Shown here: one piece after another, positions 51,094 to 61,976 of the stretch | Layout of the letters: the number at the start of each line of letters is the position of its first letter | How positions within the stretch are numbered: the first letter of the stretch is position 1 | Source: Curvibacter sp. GWA2_64_110 | GTDB taxonomy: Bacteria > Pseudomonadota > Gammaproteobacteria > Burkholderiales > Burkholderiaceae_C | Reading direction: 5' to 3' | DNA: 64,000 bases | NCBI GenBank assembly: GCA_001797315.1 | Contig: MGPC01000018.1 | Span: 1 to 64,000, forward strand | Notes under the pieces: generated by a model | What the model saw: only the letters and a program-made list of their open reading frames with translations | The model's database searches: none | What the model was told of the DNA's origin: nothing | Made by a program: the position numbers and the translations under genes

Positions 51094-52377
51094 TCAGGGT
51101 TGGACCGCATGGCGGCCGGCGAGAACATCGATTTCAATCGCAGCGGCCTGCACCTGGTACCGGGCCTGCAACAGGTCAGCACGCACCGTGCGCAGCACAC
51201 GCTGGGCATCAAGCACGTCGAGAATGCCGCGCTCGCCGAAACGGTAAGCCGCCTGGGCCACGCGCAAGGCTGCTTCGGCTTCGCGCACGGCACCGGTGCC
51301 CAGCGCTTCGACACGCAGGCGCGCCATTTCAAGCTCGGACCAGGCCGCCTCCAGTTGCAGCAGCAACTCCATCTGCCGTCCGTCCAGCCGGGTGCGCGCC
51401 CGCGTCAACTCGGCCTCGGCTTCAGCGCGCGGACCCTGGCGCTGGTCCAGCAATGGAATCTGGATGCTGGCGCCCAGCACGCCCTGGCGGTTGTCCGGAT
51501 CGCGCATTTCGGTATAGCGCAACTCCACGCCGGGCCAGCGGCCCGCGCTGGCCTCGCGCACGCGAGCCTGCTTGCGCTCCACTTCCGCACGCAAGCCGAC
51601 GAGTTCAGGATTGTTCGACTGCACTTGCTCACGCAGCTGCTCGCGCTGCAGTGCCGGCAACGCATCATCCAAACTTGCACGCAAAGTCCAACCCGGCGGC
51701 AACTGCCCGGCAGCAAGCTGATTGAGACGAATGCGCACCTGCTCCACCGCCAGTTGTGCGCTGCGCTGGCGCTGACGGGCGCTGATGAACTCCGCATCGG
51801 CCTTGATGATTTCGTAACGCGCGGCTTCCCCGCTCTCCACACGCAGACGGACGCGCTCACGCGTTTGCTCCAACAAGGCCAGCTCCTCAACGGCTGCCTG
51901 TGCTTCCTCAAGCCTCAGCAGATATTCATAGGCACGGCTGCGGACCAGGGCCACCAGCTCGGCACGGGTGAGGCCGACTTGCGCCTCGCTGCTGCGCAAG
52001 CCATGCTGCGCGGCAGCCATACGCGCACTGCGCAGCGCCGGATTTTCAATCAGTTGCGACACGCCCCAACCTGTCACCGCCCCGCTGTTCCCGGTCGCCA
52101 CGACAGGATACTGACGCCCATCGCTCCATTCCAGCTTCGGGTTGGGCAAAGCGCCGGCGGTGGTGGCGCCGGCTGCAGCTTGCTCTTGGACACGTCGAGC
52201 GATCTGCAGACCGGGGTTATGCACCAGAATGGTGCCAACCAACTCCGGCAAGGTCAGCGAAGGCCTGCCCTGGGGCAGCTGGATGACGGCTGGCGCGGAA
52301 GCCGGCTGCGCCCAAGCATGCATCGCTGGCCAGAGTAGCAGGCAGACAAGGGTTTTCCAATGGACAAGGTATCTCAT
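51094..52377 (-). CDS. Outer-membrane efflux protein of the metal RND pump (TolC/CzcC family)
   Basis: A 427-residue outer-membrane factor with a signal peptide (TLVCLLLWPAMHAWA|Q). Two repeats of the OEP fold follow: LTLPELVGTILVHNPGLQIA in the first and LREQVQSNNPELVGLRAEVE in the second, each with long helices. YRFGERGILDVLDAQRVLRT near the C-terminus is typical of CzcC/CusC-like proteins. Start is the ATG at 52377 (MRYLVHWKTL); a TTG two codons upstream is possible. It forms the exit duct of the three-part pump. Confidence 0.9.
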   Translation of the reverse strand: MRYLVHWKTLVCLLLWPAMHAWAQPASAPAVIQLPQGRPSLTLPELVGTILVHNPGLQIARRVQEQAAAGATTAGALPNPKLEWSDGRQYPVVATGNSGAVTGWGVSQLIENPALRSARMAAAQHGLRSSEAQVGLTRAELVALVRSRAYEYLLRLEEAQAAVEELALLEQTRERVRLRVESGEAARYEIIKADAEFISARQRQRSAQLAVEQVRIRLNQLAAGQLPPGWTLRASLDDALPALQREQLREQVQSNNPELVGLRAEVERKQARVREASAGRWPGVELRYTEMRDPDNRQGVLGASIQIPLLDQRQGPRAEAEAELTRARTRLDGRQMELLLQLEAAWSELEMARLRVEALGTGAVREAEAALRVAQAAYRFGERGILDVLDAQRVLRTVRADLLQARYQVQAAAIEIDVLAGRHAVQP

Positions 52378-52464
52378 ACGCAAGGCATCTCAGGCAAATC
52401 TTCACGGAGGCGCTCCGGCCTGGCCGGTTCACCTCGCAAGCACAAAAAAGAAGCAGAAGAAGAC

Positions 52465-52857
52465 TCAGCGCAAGTTGCGCGGCGGCGGCAAACGAGGTTG
52501 CACACCCATCTGAATCAATGGACTGCGGGTCTCGACATGCTGCAAGACACGTACCACGCGCATGACCATACCCACAGCCGGCAGGATGTCCAGGTCAGCC
52601 CAATCGCCTGGCTCGGCTTCGGCGCAGGACCCCGGCAGTTGGGTCGCGCTGCAAACACCCCCATCCGCCGCAGCCGGCATCGCTTCACCCTGCGCTTGCG
52701 CGGCATGCAAGGCCATGACGGGTAAGGCCTTCGCGCTCAGCATCAGCCCCAACAGGCACATTAGCAGTCCCGTGTAAACCAGCCACGCCAGACCGCGCTG
52801 CAGCCAAGTCACTTGGCCTGGGCCGGAGCAGTCGGAAAATGGAGGATGGGTGCGCAT
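52465..52857 (-). CDS. Small protein of unknown function heading the metal-efflux operon
   Basis: A 130-residue protein with one hydrophobic segment (LAWLVYTGLLMCLLGLMLSA, about residues 24-45) and a soluble tail. The tail contains two cysteines (GVCSATQLPGSCAEAEPGDW) and ends QPRLPPPRNLR. The position in front of the OMF-adaptor-pump genes is like that of CzcI-type small periplasmic proteins in other metal operons. No sequence identity to them was recognised, so the comparison is contextual only. Start chosen at 52857 (MRTHPPFSDCS); a longer frame to 52956 exists. No Shine-Dalgarno was seen. Confidence 0.55.
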   Translation of the reverse strand: MRTHPPFSDCSGPGQVTWLQRGLAWLVYTGLLMCLLGLMLSAKALPVMALHAAQAQGEAMPAAADGGVCSATQLPGSCAEAEPGDWADLDILPAVGMVMRVVRVLQHVETRSPLIQMGVQPRLPPPRNLR

Positions 52858-52884
52858 GGTGTATTCGGAAATCAAGACATGGCC

Positions 52885-52898
52885 TTGATCCGCAAGAA
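52885..52898. promoter_or_regulatory. FNR-like half-palindrome upstream of the metal operon
   Basis: TTGATCCGCAAGAA matches the FNR/Anr box (TTGAT-N4-ATCAA) fully in the first half and at three of five positions in the second. It lies about 30 bases before the proposed start of the operon's first gene. A second inverted repeat ATCAAG...CTTGAT (52871-52889) overlaps it. Either could be an operator for a regulator of the CRP/FNR type or a metal sensor. Confidence 0.3.
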
Positions 52899-52984
52899 TT
52901 AGGCCAGATTTCCCTTTTCCTGAAGGCCTGGATGGGAATAGCCGCCCCATCGACATCGGCTGCCGGGCTGACGATTGGCCATGC

Positions 52985-54449
<1,465 letters not shown>

Positions 54450-54453
<4 letters not shown>

Positions 54454-55436
54454 GAGGCATCCTTTCGCCGCAGCAGGCTCATCAAGCCGTTGGGCGCAGC
54501 CAGCACCACGGCCAGCAGCGCGGCACCGAGCAGGAACTGCCAGTAGATGGTGTAGCCGCTCAATACCTCTTCAAGCAGCAGGAACACCACCGCGCCGATG
54601 ACGCCGCCCCACAAATGGCCGACACCGCCCAGGATGACCATCACCATCAGCAGGCCCGACTGGTTCCATTGCATCATCGACGGGCTGACGAAACTGCCCA
54701 GGTTGGCCAGCAGTGCGCCGGCCAGGCCCGCCAGGGCGCCTGCAATGACGAAGGCCGTGAGCTTGAAGCGGTAGACCGCGAAGCCGATGGCCTCCATGCG
54801 CGTCTCGTTCTCGCGGATGGCCTGCAGCACATGGCCGAAACGCGCGTTGAGCAAACGCCACACCAGGACCAGCGCCAGCGTTGCAAGCAGCAGCGTGACG
54901 TAATAGAAGGTGCGGTCGTCGGCCAGATCGAGGCCCAGGCCAAGCTGCGAGCGCCCCGGCAGAGACAGGCCATCGTCGCCGCCATAGGCCTTGAAGGAGA
55001 TGGCCAGGTAGTAGAGCATCTGTGCGAAGGCCAGCGTGATCATGATGAAGTACACGCCCTGCGTGCGCAGGCTGATGGCGCCAATCACTCCCGCAAACAG
55101 CGCCGCCACCAGCATGGCGGCAGGCCAGACGACCCAGGCGGAATCGATGCCAGCCTGTGCCAGCACCCCTACCGTGTAAGCGCCCACGCCGATGAAAGCC
55201 GCATGGCCGAAGCTCACCATGCCGCCGAAGCCGAGAATCAGGTTCAGACTGGTGGCCGCCAGCGCAAAGATCAGGATGCGCGCGGCCAGTCCCAGGTAGA
55301 AATCACCGCCAACCAGTGGCGCCAGCAACGGGAACGCCAGCAGCACGGCCAGCAGCGGCACTGACCAGCGCAACGAGAGTGCAGGGTCCAGCAGACCACG
55401 GCGCGGCGTTGCAGAGTCCAACGGTGTGTCAGCCAT
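54450..55436 (-). CDS. livM: Branched-chain amino acid ABC transporter permease LivM
   Basis: A 328-residue inner-membrane permease with about nine hydrophobic segments. The conserved LNLILGFGGMVSFGHAAFIG VGAY-type segment is characteristic of LivM. The C-terminal cytoplasmic coupling region includes RENETRMEAIGF. The start overlaps the end of livH by eight bases, indicating close coupling. Confidence 0.93.
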
Positions 55437-56349
55437 GGGACGGGAACAAGCCTTTCGGTTTCCAGAACAGCACCGCGGCCATCAGCACGTAAATGAGGAT
55501 GGAGGCTACCGCCGGGCCGGCGTTGTCGGCCACCTCGGCCCCGAGCAATGCACCGAAGACCATGGGAATCAGCGTGCGACCGGCCGTATCGACCACGCCG
55601 ACCAACAAGGCTCCCAGCAGTGCGCCGCGTACCGAGCCGATGCCGCCGATGACGATGACAACGAAAGCCAGGATCAGGATGCTTTCGCCCATGCCCACCT
55701 GCACTGCCAGCAGCGGCCCGAGCATGCCGCCGGCCACGGCACACAAGGCGGCGCCCAGCCCGAACAGGGCAGTGAACAAGGCGCGCACATTGGTGCCCAT
55801 GGCCAAGGCCATCTCGCGGTTGGAGGCACCGGCGCGCACCTGCATTCCCAGACGCGTGCGCGTGATCAGCGCCCACAGCAGCAGCGCCACCGCCAGCCCG
55901 ACGCCGATGATGAGCAGGCGGTAGGCCGGGTAGTCAAAGCCGGGCAGCAGCTCCACCGGGCCGGCCAGCGATTCGGGCGGGCTCAGCAACACCGGCTGCG
56001 AACCCCAGATGAAGCGCACGACCTCGTTGCACATCAGCAGGATGGCAAACGTCCCCAGCACCTGCGACAGGTGGTCACGCTGGTACAGGCGACGCAGCAC
56101 GGTGAGCTCCAGCAGCACACCGAACAACGCTGACCCGACAATGCCCGCCCCCAGGCCCAGCCAGAACGAGCCGCCGGCTGCCGTGGCGGCGGCCACCAGG
56201 TAGGCCCCCACCATGTAGAGCGAGCCGTGCGCCAGGTTGATCATGTCCATGATGCCGAACACCAGCGTCAGGCCCGCTGCCAGCAAAAACAGCATGAGCC
56301 CGAACTGCAGGCCGTTCAAGGCCTGCTCCAGAATGAGGATGCCGGTCAT
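55429..56349 (-). CDS. livH: Branched-chain amino acid ABC transporter permease LivH
   Basis: A 306-residue inner-membrane permease. The segment GLTLVFGIMDMINLAHGSLY MVGAY-type is the LivH hallmark, and the later GIGSVRGALLGALLVGVVDT is also conserved. It begins 25 bases after the livK stop. It pairs with LivM to form the membrane channel. Confidence 0.94.
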   Translation of the reverse strand: MTGILILEQALNGLQFGLMLFLLAAGLTLVFGIMDMINLAHGSLYMVGAYLVAAATAAGGSFWLGLGAGIVGSALFGVLLELTVLRRLYQRDHLSQVLGTFAILLMCNEVVRFIWGSQPVLLSPPESLAGPVELLPGFDYPAYRLLIIGVGLAVALLLWALITRTRLGMQVRAGASNREMALAMGTNVRALFTALFGLGAALCAVAGGMLGPLLAVQVGMGESILILAFVVIVIGGIGSVRGALLGALLVGVVDTAGRTLIPMVFGALLGAEVADNAGPAVASILIYVLMAAVLFWKPKGLFPSHG

Positions 56350-56374
56350 CGACAGTCAGCCCGACCCGTTCGTC

Positions 56375-57574
56375 TCAGTTGGCCGCCATCTTGCACTTGC
56401 CGACATAGGCGTCGGCGTGGTTCTTGAACACCGTGCCCAGCGTGCGGTTGGTGATGCGGCCCTTGGCGTCGCGGGTGATGACGCGCAGGTAGTAATCCTG
56501 CACCGGGAAGTGGTTGCTGTTGAACTTGAAGGCACCGCGCACCGAGTCGAACTTGGCAGCTTCGAGTGCCTTGCGCACGGCGGCCTTGTCGTCCACCTTG
56601 CCCTTGGTGTCGCGCACGGCGGCACCGATCAGCTGTGCCGCGTCGAAACCCTGCGCCGCATACAGCGTGGGCAGGCGGCCGTATTCCTTCTCGAAGGCGG
56701 CGACGAACTTCTTGTTGGCGGCATTGTCGAGGTCATGCCCCCACTGCGAGGTGTTGAACATGCCCAGCATGGGCTCACCCACGGCCTTGATCACGTCCTC
56801 GTCGCCCGAGAAACCGGGGCCGAACAGTGTCATGTCCTTGGACAGGCCGGCACCGACGAACTGCTTGATGAAGTTGATGCCCAGGCCACCGGGCAGGAAG
56901 ATGTAGACGGCGTCCGGTTTGGCGGCACGCAGCTTGGACAGCTCGGCGCCGTAATCCAGCAGGTTGAGCGGCGTGTAGCTCTCCGACACTACTTCGCCCT
57001 TGAAGAAGCGCTTGAAGCCGGTCAGCGCGTCCTTGCCCGCCGGGTAGTTGGGCGCGATCAGCGCCACACGCTTGAAGCCCTTGTCGGTGACGGTCTTGCC
57101 CACCGCCTCGTGCATGTTGTCGTTCTGGTAGGAGGCGCTGAAGAAGTAGGGGTTGCACTGCTCACCGGCGTACTGCGACGGGCCGGCATTGGCACTGACG
57201 TAGAAGGTCTTGGCAGCGAAGGTCGGCGCGCCCACCGCCAGCATGACGTTGGAGAACACGATGCCGGTCATGAAATCGACCTTGTCGCGCTTGACCAGGC
57301 GGTCAGCGGTCTGGCGCCCCACGTCCGGGCTGGCCTGGTCGTCGGCCACGATCACCTCAGCCGGCAGGCCGCCGAGCTTGCCGCCATTCAACTTGACCGC
57401 CAGCTGGAAGCCGTCACGGATGTCGATGCCCAGCCCCGCGCCCGGCCCGGAGAGCGTGGACAGCAGGCCGACCTTGATGTTGTCGGCCGCCAGGGCGGGT
57501 GCAGCCAGGGCTGCCGTGGCCGCAGCCACCGTCAAAGCGCGGCGCAGCGGAGCGGAGATCAGGGTGTTTTTCAT
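56375..57574 (-). CDS. livK: Branched-chain amino acid-type ABC transporter substrate-binding protein
   Basis: A 399-residue periplasmic binding protein (type I fold). The signal peptide MKNTLISAPLRRALTVAAAT ends after AAPALA. The mature protein starts ADNIKVGLLSTLSGPGAGLG. First gene of the operon, with AGGAAA before the ATG. In this family the ligand may be leucine/isoleucine/valine, but amides, short acids and aromatic compounds are also common. The sequence GTLSGPGAGLGIDIRDG-like does not settle it, so the liv name is by operon context. Confidence 0.88.
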   Translation of the reverse strand: MKNTLISAPLRRALTVAAATAALAAPALAADNIKVGLLSTLSGPGAGLGIDIRDGFQLAVKLNGGKLGGLPAEVIVADDQASPDVGRQTADRLVKRDKVDFMTGIVFSNVMLAVGAPTFAAKTFYVSANAGPSQYAGEQCNPYFFSASYQNDNMHEAVGKTVTDKGFKRVALIAPNYPAGKDALTGFKRFFKGEVVSESYTPLNLLDYGAELSKLRAAKPDAVYIFLPGGLGINFIKQFVGAGLSKDMTLFGPGFSGDEDVIKAVGEPMLGMFNTSQWGHDLDNAANKKFVAAFEKEYGRLPTLYAAQGFDAAQLIGAAVRDTKGKVDDKAAVRKALEAAKFDSVRGAFKFNSNHFPVQDYYLRVITRDAKGRITNRTLGTVFKNHADAYVGKCKMAAN

Positions 57575-57625
57575 GGTGTTTCCTGTTGGCGTGAGAAAAA
57601 ACGCTGGTTAGAATGATAGCGTTGT

Positions 57626-57701
<76 letters not shown>

Positions 57702-57754
57702 GAGACCTGATAATGACGCACCATGTGTAAACTGGGACAGCACTGTTGAAAAAA

Positions 57755-58804
57755 ATGGATATGGCGACAGGCTGCAGCGGAGGCATGCACATGCCCTCGC
57801 CGCAGCCAAAAGCAGCCGCGAATTTGACTGGGAGCCAGCAGCAACCCAAGGCAGCGCTCCCCGGCCTTGAGCCAGGTCAAATCCAATCCCGCGTGGCCAT
57901 TCTGCTCTGCACCTATCACGGGCAGAGCTACCTGTCGGATCAACTGGAGTCGATTGCAGCCCAGACCCACCTCAACTGGCAAGTCTGGGCATCCGACGAT
58001 GGCTCGAAAGACAATACGCACGCCATCCTGGAGGCTTACCAGCGGGCGTGGGGCGACGGCCGCCTCCGCATACGCATGGGTCCGGCTGAAGGCTTTGCCA
58101 TCAACTTCATGTCGCTGGTCTGCAAGGCGGACATCGACGCGGACTACTATGCGTATTCGGACCAGGACGACATCTGGTCTCCGGACAAACTTGAACGTGC
58201 CCTGAAATGGCTGCGGACTGTGCCAGCCGGCGTTCCTGCCGTCTACTGTTCACGCACCGAGATCGTCGACGCAGACAACCGAAGCCTCGGCTTCTCCCCA
58301 CTGTTCAAGCGTCCACCGTGTTTTGCCAATGCGTTGATTCAGAACGTTGGCGGCGGCAATACCATGGTATTCAACGCCGCCGCACGCCGGCTGCTGATTG
58401 AAACCAGCGACAGCGCCAACGGCGTTCCACACGACTGGTGGACCTACATGGTTGTCAGCGGCTGTGGCGGGCGCGTCTTTTACGACCCAATACCCTCGCT
58501 GCGTTACCGCCAGCATGGCGGTAATCTGGTCGGCATGAATTCCAGTTGGGCCGCCCGGAGCAAGCGCATCCGGATGATCTGGAATGGCCGCTTCCGCTCA
58601 TGGAATGACCGGAACATTCAGGCGCTCCAAAAAATGTATGAGCGCTTGACCCCGGAGAGCCAGAAAGTTCTCGATCGGTTCGCCCTGGCTCGCAAGAGCT
58701 GGTTGATTCCACGGCTGATTGGTCTGAAGCGGTCGGGCATCCATCGGCAGACCCTGCTTGGGAATCTGGGGCTGATCGCCGCAGCCTTGCTCAAGAAGAT
58801 GTAG
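57755..58804 (+). CDS. Glycosyltransferase family 2
   Basis: A 349-residue GT-A fold transferase adding a sugar to a surface polysaccharide. The nucleotide-sugar region begins VAILLCTYHGQSYLSDQLES with ASDDGSKDNT, and the DXD-like metal motif is YSDQDDIW. The acceptor-side motif is GGGNTMVFN and HDWW follows. The C-terminal part resembles rhamnosyltransferase-type members (YRQHGGNLVG), so rhamnose or a similar sugar is possible but not shown. The ATG at 57755 (MDMATGCS) is assumed. The N-terminal ~45 residues before the domain are not conserved and the true start could be internal. It begins 53 bases after the tRNA and is the first gene of the polysaccharide cluster. Confidence 0.85.
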   Translation: MDMATGCSGGMHMPSPQPKAAANLTGSQQQPKAALPGLEPGQIQSRVAILLCTYHGQSYLSDQLESIAAQTHLNWQVWASDDGSKDNTHAILEAYQRAWGDGRLRIRMGPAEGFAINFMSLVCKADIDADYYAYSDQDDIWSPDKLERALKWLRTVPAGVPAVYCSRTEIVDADNRSLGFSPLFKRPPCFANALIQNVGGGNTMVFNAAARRLLIETSDSANGVPHDWWTYMVVSGCGGRVFYDPIPSLRYRQHGGNLVGMNSSWAARSKRIRMIWNGRFRSWNDRNIQALQKMYERLTPESQKVLDRFALARKSWLIPRLIGLKRSGIHRQTLLGNLGLIAAALLKKM

Positions 58805-58913
58805 CCATTTCCTGCCAACAGCAACTTTCTCTACAACTGAGCAGCTTCGTCGAAATGCCGCCCAAATCCGCCCCTCACATCCTGCCGGTCCCGCAGTCCG
58901 CCTGAGAAACCTC

Positions 58914-59876
58914 ATGCCCGAGATTGAAAGAAACAGCGGCCTGGAATTCCTGCGGCAATCCTTTGCGCCACCGGCATCTCCGCTCCGCGTGTGCTTCACC
59001 AGCCGCTCCTCCGCAGGCGCCTGGCAAATCCGGGGACAGCAGATCGCCGCCATGCGCAGCAACTGGACAGCCATCAACCAGCCAACCGACAAAGACCTTC
59101 ACCAGGCTGACCTGGTCTGCTTAGTCAAAAAGCCGGACCCTCGGGTCATTGATCGGGTACGCCAGATGGGCAAACCACTTGTCTTCGACATTGTCGACTC
59201 GTGGGCGCAACCGGACGATGGCCTGAAATACACCGATGCAAGCAAAGCCCGTGAACTGTTTGCGCCGGCGTGGCGACGCATCGGCGCAGACGGCTACATC
59301 TTCCCCACACGGCGCATGCAGGAGGATCTTGGGGCACTGGTTCGTGACAAGATTACCATCTACCATCACTTCTGGCCACAGATCCAGAGGAATCCGATCA
59401 GGGAGCGCGTCGCCGTCATCGGCTATGAAGGTGCCGACTATCTCGGCGAATGGCGTCCGCGGATTGAGCAGGCATGCTCGGACCGAGGCATCAGGTTTGT
59501 CGCCAACCCGGTCAACTACACCGACCTCGACATCGTCATCCTGGCTCGCGGCGGAGCGCACGGGAACTTTCTTTCCCGGCGCTACAAATCGAACGTGAAG
59601 CTGGCCAATGCCATGGGATCAGGCACGCCGGCACTGGTCCATTTCGAGGAAATGTCGGCCCACGATACGGATACCGGTGATGTACTGTTCTTCACAGACC
59701 AGCCCGGCTCGTTCGAACGGCAACTCGACCGCCTCGTCGACGACCATGCGCTTCGCCTGCATATTCACCGAAAATTCCTCGACGCAGCCCCGCGTTTCCA
59801 TATCAGCAATATTGCCGATCAGTTCGAAGGTTTTTTCCTGAGAATTCTCGAAAATCAAAGGAACAACAATGCGTGA
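58914..59876 (+). CDS. Putative glycosyltransferase, GT-B-like
   Basis: A 320-residue cytosolic protein. The N-terminal half (LRVCFTSRSSAGAWQIRGQQ, ADLVCLVKKPDPRVIDRVRQ) has alternating strands and helices as in the acceptor domain of GT-B enzymes. The C-terminal half has the phosphate-binding-like KLANAMGSGTPALVHFEE, similar to the K/R-ANAL-SGTP pattern of GT-B donor domains. I do not recognise a known family. It overlaps the next gene by eight bases. The function is inferred from context and this motif. Confidence 0.6.
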   Translation: MPEIERNSGLEFLRQSFAPPASPLRVCFTSRSSAGAWQIRGQQIAAMRSNWTAINQPTDKDLHQADLVCLVKKPDPRVIDRVRQMGKPLVFDIVDSWAQPDDGLKYTDASKARELFAPAWRRIGADGYIFPTRRMQEDLGALVRDKITIYHHFWPQIQRNPIRERVAVIGYEGADYLGEWRPRIEQACSDRGIRFVANPVNYTDLDIVILARGGAHGNFLSRRYKSNVKLANAMGSGTPALVHFEEMSAHDTDTGDVLFFTDQPGSFERQLDRLVDDHALRLHIHRKFLDAAPRFHISNIADQFEGFFLRILENQRNNNA

Positions 59877-60501
59877 AGCAATCAAGAACGCTCTCCGCAA
59901 GCTGCTGGGTGCCGAGAACGCCCGCAAGCTCGGAAAAGCCGTCCGCCCCAGGAAGGTCAGATGGTCCCCCCCTCCGCTTGATGGGAAAGTTCGCCTCAAC
60001 CTCGGTTGCGGCGACAAGATCCTGGAGGGCTACATCAATGTGGACTTCGCCGAATCACGCAAAGGCAACAAGCCGGATGTCATTGCAGACCTGCGTGCCC
60101 TGGAATTCAGCCCGGACTACGCAGATGAAATCTTGTCGGTCCACGTGATCGAGCATTTCTATCCCTGGGAGGCGGAAGACCTGCTGAATCACTGGAAGAA
60201 CATACTGAAACCCGGTGGAAAGCTGGTGCTGGAATGCCCCAACATCCTGACCGCAGCCGCGATGCTGCTCAAGGAGCCGGAGCGGGCGGCGCGGGCAGAA
60301 GGCAAAGACGGCCAATTGGCCATGTGGCCGCTCTATGGCGACCCCGCCTGGAAAGACCCTTTGATGTGCCATCGCTGGGGTTATACGCCGGCCACCCTCA
60401 TCGATCTGCTCAAGCGCTGCGGCTTCAAACAAGTGCGCCAGGAGCCCGCCATGTTCAAACAGCAGGATCCCCGCGACATGCGGGTTGTAGGAGAAAAGTA
60501 A
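59869..60501 (+). CDS. SAM-dependent methyltransferase
   Basis: A 210-residue class I methyltransferase. Motif I is VRLNLGCGDKILEGYINVDF, with post-I DLRAL and motif IV-like EILSVHVIEHF, followed by WKNILKPGGKLVLECPNI. These match the polysaccharide-locus methyltransferase type (methylating a sugar or a lipid-linked chain end). It overlaps the preceding gene and is directly adjacent (no gap) to the next one. Confidence 0.88.
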   Translation: MREAIKNALRKLLGAENARKLGKAVRPRKVRWSPPPLDGKVRLNLGCGDKILEGYINVDFAESRKGNKPDVIADLRALEFSPDYADEILSVHVIEHFYPWEAEDLLNHWKNILKPGGKLVLECPNILTAAAMLLKEPERAARAEGKDGQLAMWPLYGDPAWKDPLMCHRWGYTPATLIDLLKRCGFKQVRQEPAMFKQQDPRDMRVVGEK

Positions 60502-61248
60502 ATGCGCCTGCGCGATCTGAGAGACGTCTATTCGGGGCAGGAAATCTACATCGTGGGAAGCGGGCCGACCACGAATGTGTTTCCCATGGATTTCCTCGCT
60601 GACAAGATCTGCATGTCACTGAACGACAGCTTTAAGATACACCCCAGTATCACTCCGATTGCCCTGATGCACCATCAGACCTATTGCCGTGAAGGCAATA
60701 CGATTGATGCGCCCCTGCATCCGAATTTCTCGGGAATCAAGTATCCGGTCGTCAAGGGTACAGGCAAGGAACGCGCCGAGGTGGTCGACTGGGACAACCC
60801 TTACTTCTATTTCTTCGACTGGAACCACGACATCGATCGCATCTACGAGATGTCGAAAAACACCGACCACCTGTACTACACCCCCGAAGGATGCTCGTTG
60901 CATGCGGCCATGCAACTCGCGTGGATCATGGGTGCCCGGACCATCTACACCATTGGCTGCGACAGCACGACCTTGGGGGGCAGGCACTACGCGCAGTACG
61001 ACAAAAATAAGTTCCGTGATGACGAAGTACTGAAGCGTGGGCAGACCAGAAACTACGACAGCTACGTCAAAGGGACACTGATTGTTCAGGACTTCCTGCG
61101 TCGCAAAGGAGTCCACGTCCTGAATCTTTCACCCATCGTGGGCTATCACATGGTGGATTACCAATACGAAGTCCTGAAGGGCGGGATCAAAGTGGAAGAG
61201 ATAATTTCCGAATTCATCAAACCATCCAAAGAAGGTGATGCGTCATGA
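60502..61248 (+). CDS. Polysaccharide-locus protein with a GSGPT nucleotide-binding-like motif
   Basis: A 248-residue cytosolic protein. It begins RDVYSGQEIYIVGSGPTTNV, a strand-glycine loop like that of DUF115/MptE-like and GT42-type proteins (I-V-GxGPS). Later segments are ICMSLNDSFKIHPSIT, EGCSLHAAMQLAWIMGAR and IYTIGCDSTTLGGRHYAQYD. In relatives the second region binds a nucleotide-sugar or similar compound. A glycosyl or phosphotransfer role in the polysaccharide is possible. No firm family assignment can be made. The stop overlaps the next start (ATGA). Confidence 0.6.
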   Translation: MRLRDLRDVYSGQEIYIVGSGPTTNVFPMDFLADKICMSLNDSFKIHPSITPIALMHHQTYCREGNTIDAPLHPNFSGIKYPVVKGTGKERAEVVDWDNPYFYFFDWNHDIDRIYEMSKNTDHLYYTPEGCSLHAAMQLAWIMGARTIYTIGCDSTTLGGRHYAQYDKNKFRDDEVLKRGQTRNYDSYVKGTLIVQDFLRRKGVHVLNLSPIVGYHMVDYQYEVLKGGIKVEEIISEFIKPSKEGDAS

Positions 61249-61967
61249 CTCTGACTGTTTATATCGGCACCGAGGACGACCAGCTGATCCCGCAGAAAGT
61301 GCTTGAATACTCCATCCACAAAAACGCGAAGAGACCAGTGGAAGTACGCGCTGTCAAGCAGGAAGTTGAACGGGTAGGCGGAACGAATTTTGGTTTTGTG
61401 CGCTTCATCGTGCCCAAGCTCAACAACTATCAGGGCACGGCCATCTACCTTGACGCAGACCAGCTGGTCTTCACGGACATCAATGAGCTCGCCGATCTGC
61501 TGGATGCCGAACACAGCATTGCCCTGGTAAATCAGCCGAAGGGCACTTTTGGCTCCAAACCCGTCGGCCAACACAACCAGACCAGCGTCATGGCCATGGA
61601 TTGCACCAAGCTGCGCGACTGGAATCCCGACACCATGTTCCAGCACGTAGTGCCCAACCGTGCCGAGCTTGCCGCGGGGCAGATCCACTACCGTGACTTC
61701 ATGATGCTGAGCTGGTTCGACCAAGGCAAGATCCAGCCTATCGATCCGCGATGGAACCATTTCAACATCGTTGAGCACGACAGCAAGCTCACCCACTTCA
61801 GCTATGTACGTTCCCAGCCCTGGAAAAATCCTGCCCATCCGCTGACCAGGTTCTGGGGCAAGTGGCTCAAGGAAGCCATCCGGGCCGGTGCCGTAGGACG
61901 CATGGAGCTGTTCCGGGAGATCTGGCGCGGTGCAATCCACAAGCGCTTTCTTGCCTACCTGCTCTAG
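61245..61967 (+). CDS. Glycosyltransferase, GT8-like
   Basis: A 240-residue protein with GT-A features: MTLTVYIGTEDDQLIPQKVL at the N-terminus, then FGFVRFIVPKLNNYQGTAIY and the DXD-containing YLDADQLVFTDI. The C-terminal part has DFMMLSWF, HFNIVEHDS and FSYV, resembling the GT8 pattern in which a histidine helps bind Mn2+. It would transfer a hexose from UDP-sugar. It overlaps the previous gene by four bases and ends ten bases before the next. Confidence 0.75.
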   Translation: MTLTVYIGTEDDQLIPQKVLEYSIHKNAKRPVEVRAVKQEVERVGGTNFGFVRFIVPKLNNYQGTAIYLDADQLVFTDINELADLLDAEHSIALVNQPKGTFGSKPVGQHNQTSVMAMDCTKLRDWNPDTMFQHVVPNRAELAAGQIHYRDFMMLSWFDQGKIQPIDPRWNHFNIVEHDSKLTHFSYVRSQPWKNPAHPLTRFWGKWLKEAIRAGAVGRMELFREIWRGAIHKRFLAYLL

Positions 61968-61976
61968 GACGCCGCA

